DNA of 64,000 bases, from positions 119,292,903-119,356,902 of the forward strand of contig NC_084802.1 in assembly GCF_963169125.1 (NCBI RefSeq), given 5' to 3'. This stretch comes from Humulus lupulus (taxonomy: Eukaryota > Streptophyta > Magnoliopsida > Rosales > Cannabaceae). The notes beneath the pieces are model-generated. The model ran no database searches. It saw nothing but the letters and a program-made list of their open reading frames with translations, and was not told where the DNA came from. The position numbers and the translations under genes were made by a program. Below, piece after piece: positions 20,350-32,290 of this stretch. Position 1 is the stretch's first letter. Each line of letters begins with the position of its first letter.

Positions 20350-21115
20350 TGAGGTGACCTTTGATTTAGTTGAATGGAATTGAAATGGTAATAGAATAGA
20401 ATATATGAATAGTAATTGGAGTTGTATTATGATGCTTGATTTATTTTTGGAATGATAATTATTTAGTTTTGTTTGGTGTGGGAATATAATGGAATAAATG
20501 ACATATTGACAAAACTTCAATTTTATTATATATTTTTTAAAATATTCAAAATTTAAATAAAATTTTAAAAATTATTTATATTCTAAATACATAACAAAAT
20601 AATATTAATATTTTAGATACTTTAAATTATTCTTTATAATTAAAAATTATTATTTAAATTATAACAAACTAAAAAAAATTATTTAAAATTTTGTAAATAT
20701 TTTTAAATGTATTAATAAAAGAATTGAATCTTAAATAAATAAAAGTAATATTACATATTGAATAATAATAATATATTCCCAACCCATTGTATATTAAAAA
20801 ACAGACGTTCCATTATGAGAATTTACATACATGTACGGGCCAAAAAAAAAGAACACGACATAGTCATATACACGAAATACACCAATAGTCTTGAAGACTA
20901 TATATTTGGGCATCATAATTCTTTTTTTTAATGGTCAAAATAGGAAAATAAAAATATAAATGGAAAGGAAACCTATGAATAGTTATTCCATCATTCATAG
21001 TAATTAGGATTTCATTGGAGTACTTTTTCCATTGCATAAAACTCAAAGCAAACATTGGAATGAGCAAGGTTTTGGAATTACTTTTTCATTCCAACACCCA
21101 TTCCAGCAAAGCAAA
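20350..21115. repeat. Possible MITE-like element
   Basis: GGAATG-type words cluster at the left (TGAATGGAATTGAAATGG, GGTGTGGGAATATAATGGAA) and their complements at the right (TTTTCATTCCAACACCCATT). The arrangement resembles hAT-type MITEs. I could not define terminal repeats or a target duplication. Confidence 0.25.
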
Positions 21116-21679
21116 TATGCTATTAGAGAAAACTGAAAATACTACCATACTACCATAATCTGTGAGAGTCTTTGTCCTTTGCAAACCTCTTTTGATTTCA
21201 TGGGTTGAGTACATCAAGAGAGTCTAAATTTTGTCCATAATATCCTACGTGTCCACACACGTCCTTATGTACCAATTTTTTTTTTTAATTAATTTTGTTC
21301 TTTATTTTATTATTAATTGTTAAATGTTAGAAAATTACTTTTAATTGTTTGAATTGTTTGGTTGAAATTATGTGAATTTAATTTGTTAATTTTTTTATTT
21401 AAATATTTTAATTTGCAAGTTCATGAGCTTTGGTTGTATGCACCAAGGTGCATGGTTAGCAGAGATGTACTTCAGCACTTGTGTGTGTGTGTGCATGGTT
21501 GCATGGTGAGCATGCAATAGTTTCCCTATGCATAATTTTCTTTTTATTTTATTTATTTATGAAATTAAAAAGAAAATAAAAAGGAAAGAACTAGAGAGAT
21601 AGGGGCATGAGCATTAGAAGTGGGAAACCTCTTCTAGTTAATTATTTATTTTATTATATTTTTCCTTGGTGGAAATTAG

Positions 21680-24492
21680 AGGTCAGTAGATATGGAGACA
21701 AATTGGGTGAGGTAACACTTGATGATTGAACTAAATAAGGAAAGGAAGGATTGAGAAGAGAGGATGTGATTTGGCTCTAAGTGGTCGTGTATAGAGAGGA
21801 AGGGAAAGGCAATGGGTGCTCGGTCAAGTTAGTGTGAATGCATAGGGAAGTTTCCATTCTAGGACAATCCAATCAAGCCATAATTGCCAATTTCATGGAA
21901 TTTGGGAGATGGAATTTGGGAAAGATTGAAGCCAATTTTGGGCAAGTGAGTCAAGGGGTTCGACTAGGTTAACAAAAGAAACAAGTGAGTTTTGGGAGGC
22001 TCATTTGTGGTTGATGTTGAATCCAAGAGAGAGAAGGAAGAGAGAAGTGCTCATGAGGCTAGGAGAAGAGGAAAAGAAGAAGGAAGAAGTAAGGGATTAG
22101 GGTTCGAAATCCCTAGGGTAAGTACTTGGTTGTGGTTCAAATATGGCGGTAGGGTATTCAAGGTGATCGTACTTTAGGGTTCTTGTCACTCTTGTATTCT
22201 TGATTCCACAATCAAGAGAGGTAATGAATTCTCTCTCATTTTGATTGATTTGGTGTTGATCTTGGATTTTGGCTTTGAAGTATGCAATGATATGAAATTT
22301 CTAGGCTTGTGGTAGTTTTGTTGTATTTTGATTCTAGTTATGATTTGATGGTTGTTGTTGAGAGGAGACATGATCATGATTTGAGGGTGTTTGGATGGTG
22401 TATAGTTGGCCTAATGAATATTTTGGGGCTCATGTGATTGAGTCTTTTGATTGATAAACATGCTTATGAAAGTAGGCATGTGATTTTATGTATTAGAGAT
22501 CAAGGCATGCTAGGGTTTTGTATGTATTGTGCTTGCGTTTTTTGGTAACCTAGAGTTCTAATGTATAGTACTAATATTGTTTCATGTATGTTCATTGTTT
22601 TGAAAGTAGAAACATGTTAGGAGTTCTTACCTATTTGCATGTTTGGTTTTAATTCTCTTCCTAGCTTGTTGTCACTTGTAATCTTAGAAATATCCTAGGA
22701 TTTTTCTTTAAGTTTTGGAAACAATAAGGATTTGAAACATGCTATGTAATTTTCGGCATAAGCATAATTCTTGAATGATGAGTTTATGTTGTTCCTTGTG
22801 GCTAATATTAAAACTATTGATTTGGAATAGGTTTATTGGTATTATTTTCATGACTTGTGCCATGAATTTTTCGGCCTTGTGAGTGTGATTTAAGATGAGT
22901 TCATTATTTGTTGCATGCTAATGGTAATATTAAAATACATTAAAGGGTATAAAACATGGTAGGTTAATGATTAAGCATGATTAAGAACATATTTAAGCAA
23001 ATGTATGCTTGCTGAATTTTGTTAACTCTAAATTGGTAAATTGTATATTAATTGGTAAGAAAGCAAGCTCTGACTTAAAATGCATATTTTAATACAAAGG
23101 CAACAAAAAGAGTGATTTTCACATGTTAATAATGTATTTTCTTAAATCAAAAGCATGCTGTTTTTTTTTATTTTATTTTTTTGAAATAATATGGTTTTAA
23201 TTCAATTATGTGAATTTAATTAAATAAAATGCTTGCTGGAATTTTTTGTTTATTAAGAAAAAATGTCTTTTAATTAAGATAAGTAAAATATATACTCAAA
23301 TAAATTAAGTCTTGGATTTTATATATGAAAAATGTGATTTTTACACACTTATAAATATGCAGTTTTTTTTATGATAAGTAAAATTATTTTTCTAAAAGTA
23401 ATCATGAACTTCATTTAGTCATTATAAGTAACCACAAATTTTGTCACGTTCATTTAATTGTTATTTAATAATAAATGAAATTATTATTTTATGAGAAATT
23501 AAAAGGCTAATGAATTATTTTAGAAAATTATAATTTTGTAATAATATTTTTGAATGACAAATATATGGTTAAACGGAATGATGATGTAATAATTAAAAGG
23601 TAAATAAATTATGCTTGCTGAATTTTTCTAAGCAAAGGCAATGAAATGAGCATGTAGAATTTATTGACTTTAAACGTTAAATTTCAAGAACACTCCCACC
23701 TATGGATGTTACATGCAAGTGTGTTTTTACGTTAAAATATACGCCTATTATTCAAACAAATAATTTTTATTTTGTAACCATGAAGAATGATTGGTAGAAT
23801 TAACACTATTCTTTTATGATTTTATGTGGTATTATTGTATGTTTGTAATTGTAGTGCAACTCGTGCATGACCCATGCACACGTGGGGTATGTGTGTTGGC
23901 ATGAGTATTCTTACGTGATTTTAAAGACGAACATTTGGTTATGATTATAGGCTCATTGTGATGTTTTTGCCCTTTACTTTGCTTGGACCTGAGGTATAAG
24001 GAAGTTAGATAGAATTTTCTATGCATTATGCTATGAAAGATATGGCTTGTTATGTTGCAAGAAATAAAGTGTTATGGAAAGTGTAAATTTTATGTTTTGA
24101 TATGTCATGATAACCAAGTGTATGGAAAGAGGAATACTATGTTTTGATATGTTATGATAAGTTAAGTGCTATGGAATGTGTAATTTCTATGTTTTGATGT
24201 GAACTGTGACACATGCACTTGTACGATGAATGAAAAGAAAAGGTTGATAGTGTGCCGAATGCGACGCAACGAAGGAGTAACTAAGGATATGACATAACTC
24301 AAAATGGTGGATGCGCCAAGGTTATTGAAGGACTTGAGATCCTGTTTACCTCATAGAGGAGGTCTTACCAGCCTATTTTTTTACTGGTTACCTCAAGATG
24401 TGACATGGACAATAGGGGTGTCATAATCACAAAGAGTATGTTTATGATGTGTTAATGTGATGTATGACTATGATTACATTTATGATTATAAA
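21680..24492 (+). other. Non-coding retroelement-like DNA sharing a repeat with 50830-51320
   Basis: No gene is supported. The part about 23600-24030 is homologous to the reverse complement of about 50880-51320: both contain TTACATGCAAGT, CCCATGCA followed by an ACGTG word, AGGCTC[AG]TTGTGA, and GCTTGGACYTGAGG then GGAAGTTAG. The word TGCTTGCTG[GA]AATTTT recurs near 23005, 23229 and 23611. The texture (long, AT-rich, GGTAAGTACTTGG-type splice-like sites near 22115) suits a long LTR or leader of a Gypsy element. It resumes at 29043 after element D. Confidence 0.45.
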
Positions 24493-24715
24493 TATAGAAG
24501 TTTGTAAGATAAATTTTATTTCTTCCTTTTCTTAGTATACAATTGGTGAGCACAACCCTATTTATACAATTTTCACACCTAATCCTCTTAATTACAGAAT
24601 ATTAAACAAATCACAAAGATAGCTACAAATCATCTAAATAAGGAAAACTATTAATTTATAGCTTTGACCAAATCATGAAATTTGATTTTCTTTGATTTTC
24701 TCTTATCTGCCAACA
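24493..24715 (-). repeat. 3' LTR of element D
   Basis: 223 bp. In element orientation it runs TGTTGGCAGA...CTTCTATA, a TG...TA terminus instead of TG...CA, supported by both the target duplication and the primer-site junction. Confidence 0.88.
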
Positions 24716-24729
24716 CTCCCCTTCAAGCT
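24716..24729 (-). other. Polypurine tract of element D
   Basis: Minus-strand GCTTGAAGGGGAG ends at the 3' LTR. Confidence 0.75.
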
Positions 24730-24827
24730 AGCCTGTAAATATTGATGAGTCCAAGCTTGTTTACTAGAAAATCAAAGACTCGTTTGGATAACCCCTTTGT
24801 GAGGATATCAACCAACTATTGATCTGT

Positions 24828-25703
24828 CTATACATAATTGATGTTGATAGTGCCTCCATCAATATTTTCTTTGATAAAGTGACGATCCACTTTGGCGTGT
24901 TTAGTTCTGTCATGATGTATATGGTTATGTGCAATACTAATGGTAGATTGATTATCACAGTAGAGTTGAATGAGAGCTTCATATTCATTCTTCAATTCTT
25001 CTAATAGGTGTTTAATCCATATTGCTTCACACACTCCATGGGTTATGGCTCTAGACTCGGCTTCTGCACTACTTCTTGCAACCACTATGTGCTTTTTACT
25101 TCGATATGTCACTACATTTCCCCATACAATTGTGTAATACCCAGATGTAGACTTTCAATCATCAACTGACCCAGCCCAATCTGCATCTATAAATACTTCA
25201 ACCTTCCTTTCGGTTGTCTTTTTTAAGAAAAGACCTTTCCCTGGTGTTTTCTTGAGATACCTAAGAATTATGTATACTGCATTGAGATGTCCTTGACATG
25301 GATCATGCATATATTGACTCACCAGACTTACTACAAAGGCAATATCAGGTCTGGTATGTGAGAGGTAGAAAAGCTTCCCTGCTAGTTGCCGATACCTTCC
25401 TTTGTCAATTGAGCTTCCTCCAAACATTTTTTTCTTGTCCCCGAGCTCGATTGGAGTTTTGCTGGGTTTACTGTCAAGCATTCCTGTTTTATTTAAGAGA
25501 TCAAGAGTGTATTTTCTTTGAGATACAAAATTCCTTCTTTTGCTCCTAGCAAATTCCATTCCCAGAAAATACCTAAGTGCACCCAAATCCTTGACTTCGA
25601 ACTCTATTGCCAACATTTCTTTGATCAGAATCATTTCTTCAGTATGGTTGCTTGTGAGAATGATATTGCCAACATACACGATCAGTATTGACATCTGTTT
25701 CAA
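24828..25703 (-). pseudogene. pol: Copia reverse transcriptase C-terminal half and RNase H, element D
   Basis: The reverse transcriptase catalytic motif is degenerate: VYVGNIILTSNH where the family has YVDD, so both Asp residues of the pair are lost. KDLGALRYFLGMEFARS, YTLDLLNKTGML, SLVSQYMHDP and VFIDADWAGSVDD follow, the last leading into RNase H. After a break, SAEAESRAI, LYCDNQSTI and DRHFIKENI give the rest of RNase H. The frame differs from the upstream half at 25700. Confidence 0.86.
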
Positions 25704-26158
25704 AGTATTTCAAGAAGAGGGTATGGTCTGTTTGGCCTTGCATGTATCCGAGTCCTTTGTCTACTTTTAGGAACTGATTGAACCATGCTCAAGGAGATTA
25801 TTTTAGACCGTAGAGTGATTTTTTTAGCTTGCAAACTCTGGGTGTTATTGGGAGATTCTTCAAAACCCGATGGTTGACTCATGTACACTTCTTCTTCCAG
25901 TTCTCCATTCAAGATTGCATTTTTTACGTCAAGTTGAGGCAATTCCCAATCCAAGTGGACGGCTAGTGAGAGCAATACTCTAATAGTATTGAGTTTGGCA
26001 ACTGGAGTGAAGGTTTCAGTGTATTCAACTCCATAGGTTTGAGTAAAACCCTTGGCAACTAACCAAGCTTTATTCCTTTCAGTAGATCCATTTGCATTGT
26101 ATTTGATTGTGAACACCCATTTGGACCCTATTACTTTCTTATGAGGTGGTAACTCCAC
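25700..26158 (-). pseudogene. pol: Copia reverse transcriptase N-terminal half, element D
   Basis: [39 protein letters not shown] and [20 protein letters not shown] are clear Copia RVT_2 motifs, and the motif A Asp is present. The end is frameshifted. Between this and the integrase (26159-26779) lies a degenerate Pro/Ser-rich linker in the minus frame with no domain. Confidence 0.85.
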
Positions 26159-26779
26159 TAATTTCCAGGTTCCATTCTACTCAAGTGCTTTTATCTCTTC
26201 AAGAACTGGCTTCTTCCATTGAGAAATACCAAGTGCTTCATTGATATTCTTGAGAATTACAACATTTGACAAACTAGAGGTAAAAGCTCTAAATGGAGAT
26301 GATAATTTTCCATAAGAGATAAACTTTTAAATAGGGTGGTGGGTACAAGATCTAGTTCCTGTCCTTAATGCAATAGGAATATCTAGGTCTGACTAAATGT
26401 TTGAGGGAAGTTTACCTGGATCATCTGAGAGAAGTGGTTCTATCACCGATCGGGCTCTTGACTGTGATAGGGATTCGTTACTTGTTTATTTCGTTCTCTT
26501 CGGGTATATACTTATATTTCTTTCTGTATGTTTTGATATGGAGAAGCAGAAGATGATGGAGGAGCAGGATAAGATGGATGATCTTGAGAAGCAGGAGATG
26601 GATGATCTTGTGGAGCATGAGTGATTTATAGCTCTGTAATTCTAAACCACACGACCACTGAGTTTCTTCCTCGTGGTGGATGTGCCCCCCCTGAAGTGAG
26701 GTGGGAGTGAAATAAGGAGAATTTTTAAAAAAAAAGTGACATCCCTGGAGGTATAGGATTTCTTAGTAAGGGGACAGTA

Positions 26780-27480
26780 TCAGCGGTAGCCCTTCTGTGT
26801 AGGGGAATGTCCTAGGAAAACTGTCTTTATGGCTCGATGATCTAGTTTACTCTGATGTTTGGGGTGGACATGGAGAAAGTTAGTGCAACCAAAAGATTTG
26901 ACTAGGAGAGTATTGGTGGAAGTGTGAGGGTAGAGAGACCAAAAAATGTAGTATGGTGTTTTAAACTGAAGGGGCTTACTGGGAAGGAGATTAATGAGAT
27001 AAGTAGCAGTAAGGATAGTGTCGCCCCAAAGATATTTTGGAACATGCATATAGAACATAATGGCATGAGCACCTATTAGAGATGGCGATTTTTTCATTCG
27101 GCTACTCCATTCTGTTGCGAAGTATCCACACATGAACTTTGATGAATAATTCCATTCTGTAGAAGATAGGGACCATGGGTGGAATTAAAATATTCAATAC
27201 CATTATCAGTATGAAGTATTCGGATAGACGTTTGGTACTGTGTTTGGATCATTTTGTGGAAATTTTGCAAGACTTGGCAGGTTTCGAATTTGAGCCTAAG
27301 TAGATAAACCCACGTGATTCGCGTATGATCATCAGTGAATGTAATAAACCAACGCTTACTAGAGGAGGTAGTGACCTTTGACAGACCCCACAAGTCACTG
27401 TGAACAAGAGAGAAAGGGTTGGAATTGATGATCCATGGTGTTTGGAAAGCGGAGGAAAAATAACCAGAATGTGCAACGGA
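26780..27480 (-). pseudogene. pol: Copia integrase of element D
   Basis: The core begins at HSDLWGLSKV (about 27415). Catalytic residues are visible: Asp in TFTDDHTRITWVYLL, Asp in ILHTDNGIEYF, and Glu in QQNGVAE. A frame change follows immediately after the Glu (about 27094-27130). The C-terminal part then has YMHVPKYLWGDTILTATYLI, KSFGCTNFLHVHP and VFLGHSPTQKGYR. The zinc-binding N-terminus is absent because of an internal deletion. Confidence 0.85.
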
Positions 27481-28550
27481 TGCACTATGAGATTCGGGAC
27501 CAAACATGGGGTTCGTGGAGGATTGATTGAGGATCATGTATAATTGTTCGAGTTTTTCCTGACTAAACGAAGGGGCAGCAGGAGTGCTCGAATTGGTAGC
27601 ATTTGTATTTTGAGTCTGATAGACCTTTTTGTCATTCTGGCGACAAGGAATCCAGTTTGGTGGTTTTCCATGAATTTTTAAACAAGTGGAGTTAGTGTGG
27701 CCATGACGATGACAATGATCACACCAAGGTCGCTCCCCCTTATGATTAGGTTGAGGGTCAGGATTGGATCTGCCAAATGGTGGTGGGCCAGACTTTGAGA
27801 CAAGGGCAGAGCTTTCAACGGCGGGCAATACGGGAGTGGTGAGCATGACACGATGACATGCTTCTTCACGTCAGATCTCAAAGAAAGCTTCTTCAGTGTC
27901 AGGAAATGGAGAACGACTAACCAAACGACCCCAAACTTCATCAAGATTACTATTCAACCCAGTAAGGAATTCAAAGACTCGCTCCTTTTCTACTTGTTGG
28001 CGCTAGAGTGTGGTGCAGGTAGCACATAAAGGAGTGGTATCAAGATACAAATCGAGTTCCTTCCATAGGTCTTGTAAGTCTGAGAAATATTGGGTCACAG
28101 TGTGAGTACCTTGCTTGATTTCTTTGAGTTTGGTACAAATCTCAAAATGCTGAAAGGCATTCCCAAGGTCAGGGTACATCTTCTTAGCAGCATCCTAGAC
28201 TTCCTTAGCAGTCTTAAAAAATAAATACCTGCGACTGATTTTTGGATCCATCGAATTAAGAATCCATGCAAGGACAATATAATTCTCAGCCTTCCATACC
28301 TAGTAAGTGGAGTTAGCCAGAGGAGGGGCAGGAAGGTCACCAGTGAGGTACCCAAGTTTTCCACGCCCACAGATGACCAACTTCATTGACTACACCCATT
28401 GTAGATAATTCCTACCATCAAGGTTGTGGGCTATGATGTGGAGAGAGCTAGTATCATGACTGTAAATGGAGCACAAGCACTGATTTTGGGCTGGAAGAGG
28501 AGTGGGCGACTGGTTTGAGAGGAAATCTCTTCACTTTGGGACATGGTGAC
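27480..28550 (-). pseudogene. gag: Copia gag and zinc knuckle of element D, fused to protease start
   Basis: The minus frame contains HNLDGRNYLQWV, LVICGRGKLGYLTGDLP, ILNSMDPKISRRYLF, EVWGRLVSRSPFPDTEEAFF and a CCHC knuckle CDHCHRHGHTNSTC (about 27700). The protease begins TPWIINS, but within three residues the sequence jumps to the integrase core, still in frame. The original gag start is near 28540 (MSQSEEI), followed by a frame change. Several stops sit where related proteins have Gln or Trp, for example YLQWV*SM. Confidence 0.78.
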
Positions 28551-28806
28551 ATGTGGCTAGGGCCGGTAGATTTTTTTGTTGTGTTTTTTTTTTTTGAACA
28601 AAAACTGGCAGGTATTTGAGATGTAGGGACACGGGGCTAGGGCTTCTTTGTGAGATGAGGATAGCGGCTGGGATTCTGAGCTACAGAGGAGATGTACGAC
28701 TGGTGGAGAGGACCGGTGGAGGGCGTCTGAGAAGGGTCAAGACCTGCTAATGAGACGCCGAGAAGACTGTGACTGGTGCATGGAAGGGTCACCTGTCAAC
28801 AGTCGG

Positions 28807-28818
28807 ACTCTGATACCA
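28807..28818 (-). other. Primer-binding site of element D
   Basis: Minus-strand TGGTATCAGAGT abuts the LTR directly. It is the initiator-tRNA type with the last base changed. Confidence 0.85.
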
Positions 28819-29042
28819 TATAGAAGTTTGTAAGAGAAATTTTATTTCTTCTTTTTCTGAGTATACAATCGGTGAGCACAACCCTATTTATACAATTTTC
28901 ACACCTAATCCTCTTAATTATAGAATATTCAATAAATCACAAAGATAGCAACAAAATCATCTAAATAAAGAAAACTACTAATTTACAGCTTTAACTAAAT
29001 TGTGAGATTTGATTTTCTTTCATTTTCTCCTATGTGTCAACA
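28819..29042 (-). repeat. 5' LTR of element D
   Basis: 224 bp with the same TG...TA termini. A minus-strand TATA-like GTATAAATAGG lies about 50-65 bases from the PBS end, with CACCGATTG beyond it. ATAAA follows directly at 29043. Confidence 0.88.
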
Positions 29043-31007
29043 ATAAACTGTGAGTAAGAAGATGATATGTTTTGCTCTCATTTACGATACATGTTCTTCT
29101 TGCGTTTTTCTTTGGTATTGTTGTACTTTTTTACTAGGCTTTTAGCTCACCCCTTTACTCTCCCCCTTTCAGGTAAACAATAGAATTTCTCCTTGGCACG
29201 AGTAGTGATTTAGGGAGTTCCCACGTTTGAGTATGTATGGTGTGAGGTGTCCTATGAAAGAACAACGATCAAGTTGAGCGTCAAGAATAAAAGAACTTAT
29301 GTTATGATTTTTAATTAAATTTTGTCAATGGGAATTAAAACATTATTTCATTTCTTAATATTTGCATAAAGACACATTATTTTATTTTCAACTATTGGGC
29401 CCAATTTCCATGTTTTCTCAAGGCCCCACAGAGTTTTTCCTTAAAGTGGTATTTTTCTATTAACTATGAGTCGAGTGACGTTTTTTTTTTTTTTTTTTTA
29501 AAGAATAGAATTAGGGCGCTCTTTACAATTGGCTTGGAAGATTTTTGTGTGAATCTCAAAGTTGTCTCATTGGATTGGATTATCGCTATTGTTATACGGA
29601 ATGATATCCAGGATTCTTGATAGGCTACAAGAGGTATGATTCTATCTTTTGTGAATCTTGATTTAATGTATGGGTATGTATGGAGTTTTAGCTGTGGTAT
29701 TGATTAAATTTTTAATGTCACTCTTCTGCTGCACACTTTGATTTAGACAGTCAATTCCAACAATTGGCACCAGAATGGTTCATATATATGTATACTTTAA
29801 ATGTTGTGTGAGTTTCTTGTATTTGTTATATATATATATATGTTGTTATGTATGAATGAATGGATGGTTTTATTTTTTGAATGTATGGTTGAATAAGGGA
29901 TTGTTAATTGTATGGTGATTATTGGGTTTGGGCTTTTTATCAATTCTGAAGATCTTATTTAAGTCATTATGGGGCATAGGAATTTTTTTGTAATTTTACT
30001 TTTAAAATATTATTGAAAAAATTATGCATAAGAGAAAATTGGAGTAGAGGACCCAAGCCTAAGCCAGAGCACCTGCTGTGTGCCCACCCCAAAGGCTCCA
30101 CCTACCGCGCGTGCACCCGAGCCCCTTACTTCCCTTTTGTGTATGCAACCCGAGCCTTGGCTCCCTACCAGGTGCACCAACCAGCCTCTGCCACATCACC
30201 TATATGTGTGCACCCCATGCCTCTAGCTCTATGATGCCTTAAGTGTTATTGGCCTTAGTCCATGACACACCTAATAACCCTATCCATGTTTTAAAATATA
30301 ATCTTTTTTAATTAATTTTAATTTTTTTATTAAGAAAATTAATTATCTTTTGTTAATTGTGTTAGAAAATTATAATATCTTTTAGTTGGTTGGATATTTT
30401 ATATTCTAAGTTTAAATAATCATTTAAATTGTTTTCTCGATAATTTAAATTGAACTAAATTAAAAAGATAATGAAAGAGTTATTTAATTAAACGATACTT
30501 TTAATTAAATAAATTAATTAATTAGAAAGTTGTTTCATTTAATTAAAGGGTTGGGCCTAAAATCTAAAATTATTAAGACGGGTCTCAAGTTGAGAAGAAG
30601 CATCTTTGGGAAATATGTATCTTTGAAGCCCAATTTGTAATTTTATTTATTTCTATTTTTTCAAAAGGTTGTAGAAATACCTAATAGTCACTCCGCTCAT
30701 CATTTATTGTTTATTCATTTGTTTAAATAAATATTCATTGATGTGACTGATAACATGATCATGCATTAGTCGATTACATGCCATACAAGAAACCCAACAC
30801 GGTTTAAATCATTCATCTCATATGTAGAAACATGATTATTTATGTTTGTCCTAATTGTTTATATGAATTGTTTTAGTGTAATAACGCCCTATGCTACTTT
30901 ATTTGCAAACGACGAATACTTGATAATTATTAAGAAAATACCATAATTATGAAAAAGGTTCAGTGGGACCTTAGTAAAACATTCAATATGGGACCATTTA
31001 TTTAAGG
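29043..31007. other. Non-coding, AT-rich DNA between elements D and F
   Basis: No coding sequence is supported. It resumes the sequence interrupted by element D. It contains a poly-T tract (29481-29500), a short TA microsatellite (about 29829-29842) and an unusual GC-rich patch (about 30045-30235). The boundary with the gag of element F lies near 31008 and shows no LTR or primer site, so F is truncated there. Confidence 0.55.
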
Positions 31008-32290
31008 ATGCCCATCAAACTGCTGTTCCCACTGAAAGGAGCCCAGATGTTCAACACTGTGTTGGGAAGCAACTGGTTTGTCAGGACAACGCTGGGAGTT
31101 CAACATCACTCCCACCAAATCCTAGTCTAGGATATTTGACTGTCGTCGAGATAGAAAACACCCAATTAAGGAGCCATCTTGCTAGGGAAAACAGGCAGAT
31201 TGAGGAGGTCTTGGCTCGCTTACCCCCTATTGCAACCGATGTTAAGTCCAAAAAGAGGCAAATTAGGTCTCATAACTCCCACATGAATAACCGGTCTAAA
31301 CCTAGTCGTTCTGTCAAGACCACCACTCCGAGCTCTATACCATCAGAGAGAAATCACCAAAGTGCTCGGTCCAATGGTCATCATAGGGGTCATCATCAAC
31401 ATGTCAGTCGGTCGGTCAGGACTGGGACACCCAGCTCCGTACCTTCTTCACAGGTTCCTAGGAATGCCCACAACAACCCACCGGGGCGGAGGGGGGCTGG
31501 GACAAGTTCATGGAGGAAAAATGTTCCAACGAATTTTCCTTAGCCAGGATCAGAACCCCAGACACAGAGAACTCGAGACATTGGGGGAGAGTCGAGGTAG
31601 GCTAATTTAGTTCGTCTTAATGGAACAAGGATAGCCTCGCCAATAAGCCATCCACCATCACCAGTTTGACATCCTACACCACCTCGCCCACACCGAGATG
31701 CTCCATCTCGTGGGAATAGTAGGAGAAATCCTCCCCTATCTGTAGATACTTACGCCCCACTGGCACGTGCTGAGAATCTAGGTCCTTGATCTCAGCTGCG
31801 GGCTATAAATTTTTCAAATGGAATTTACTGGACAGGTAGACAGCGTGGAGGCAGGTCTAAGAGCGACATGAGAAATCACCTGACCTCAGCACAAAGTCCT
31901 CGATATGATCCACAGCCTGACCTACATGATCATTTGAACTCACAAAGAAGGTATCCATCTCGTAATGAGGATGTTAGTTATACTCAATATGAGGGAGGTC
32001 CGTCCATCGTACGCGACAATGATAATGTCCCGTAACCAAGCCCAAACATGGAGGGACAACAACCCATCAAACGTGTACAATAGGATGGGAGTTGTTGAAC
32101 AGCCCCCAGCTAACCTAGGGACCAAGGACCTAACCCTTGAGAGACTGACTTTGATGGAGGAATAGAAGAAAAGGCTTCTATCTAGAAAGGGAATTGTTCA
32201 AACACACTCGGAGAAGCCCCATCAAAAGTTTACAAAGAACTTGACCCCAAATTGTTCAAACACACTCGGAGAAGCCCCATCAAAAAGGTT
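31008..32290 (+). pseudogene. gag: Gag N-terminal region of element F
   Basis: From about 31010 the frame reads AVPTERSPDVQHCVGKQ and then YLTVVEIENTQLRSHLARE, matching the gag of element A, followed by repeated PSSIPSE / TPSSVPSS motifs. Beyond 31543 the frame degenerates, but LERLTLMEE and RLLSRKGIVQTHSEKPHQ remain recognisable. A 36-bp segment is duplicated at 32192-32227 and 32250-32285. No start codon or upstream LTR is preserved. Confidence 0.65.
32192..32285. repeat. 36-bp tandem duplication, 58-bp period
   Basis: AATTGTTCAAACACACTCGG and the following GAGAAGCCCCATCAAAA occur identically at 32192-32227 and 32250-32285. Confidence 0.85.

Larger units (their letters stand above)
19686..21679. 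other. AT-rich non-coding DNA
   Basis: No coding sequence is supported. It continues the sequence interrupted by element G at 3346. It contains a GC-richer hairpin (20075-20127), a region with repeated GGAATG/CATTCC near both ends (about 20350-21115) that may be a small DNA transposon, and several A/T tracts. Confidence 0.5.
24493..29042 (-). mobile_element. Element D: Ty1/Copia retrotransposon with internal deletion
   Basis: LTRs lie at 24493-24715 and 28819-29042, with a perfect target duplication ATAAA (24488-24492 and 29043-29047), a primer site at 28807-28818 and a polypurine tract at 24716-24729. The minus-strand order is gag, zinc knuckle, a protease-to-integrase fusion, reverse transcriptase and RNase H. 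By hand count about 20 of 223 LTR positions differ, so it is older than elements B and C. It lacks most of the protease and the integrase N-terminus and could not move on its own. Confidence 0.92.

Noticed and set aside
21992..22177. Charged 61-codon open frame in AT-rich DNA
   Set aside because: Purine-rich low complexity, no homologous domain, no conserved context; it lies in retroelement-like non-coding sequence.
26397..26624. Plus-strand open frame rich in Glu/Asp/Met in element D
   Set aside because: It is the complement of the Pro/Ser-rich linker between integrase and reverse transcriptase on the minus strand (repeats of a short unit), so a shadow and not a gene.
29481..29500. Poly-T tract as a possible SINE or retrocopy tail
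   Set aside because: No RNA polymerase III boxes, no target duplication and no recognisable body upstream or downstream.
29760..29800. TTGGCACCAGAATGG as a primer-binding site
   Set aside because: Resembles a primer site after CCAACA, but no LTR boundary, no coding region downstream and poor match to known plant primer tRNAs.
30013..30234. 73-codon open frame in the GC-rich patch
   Set aside because: No recognisable motif, no neighbours that need it, composition alone explains the lack of stops.
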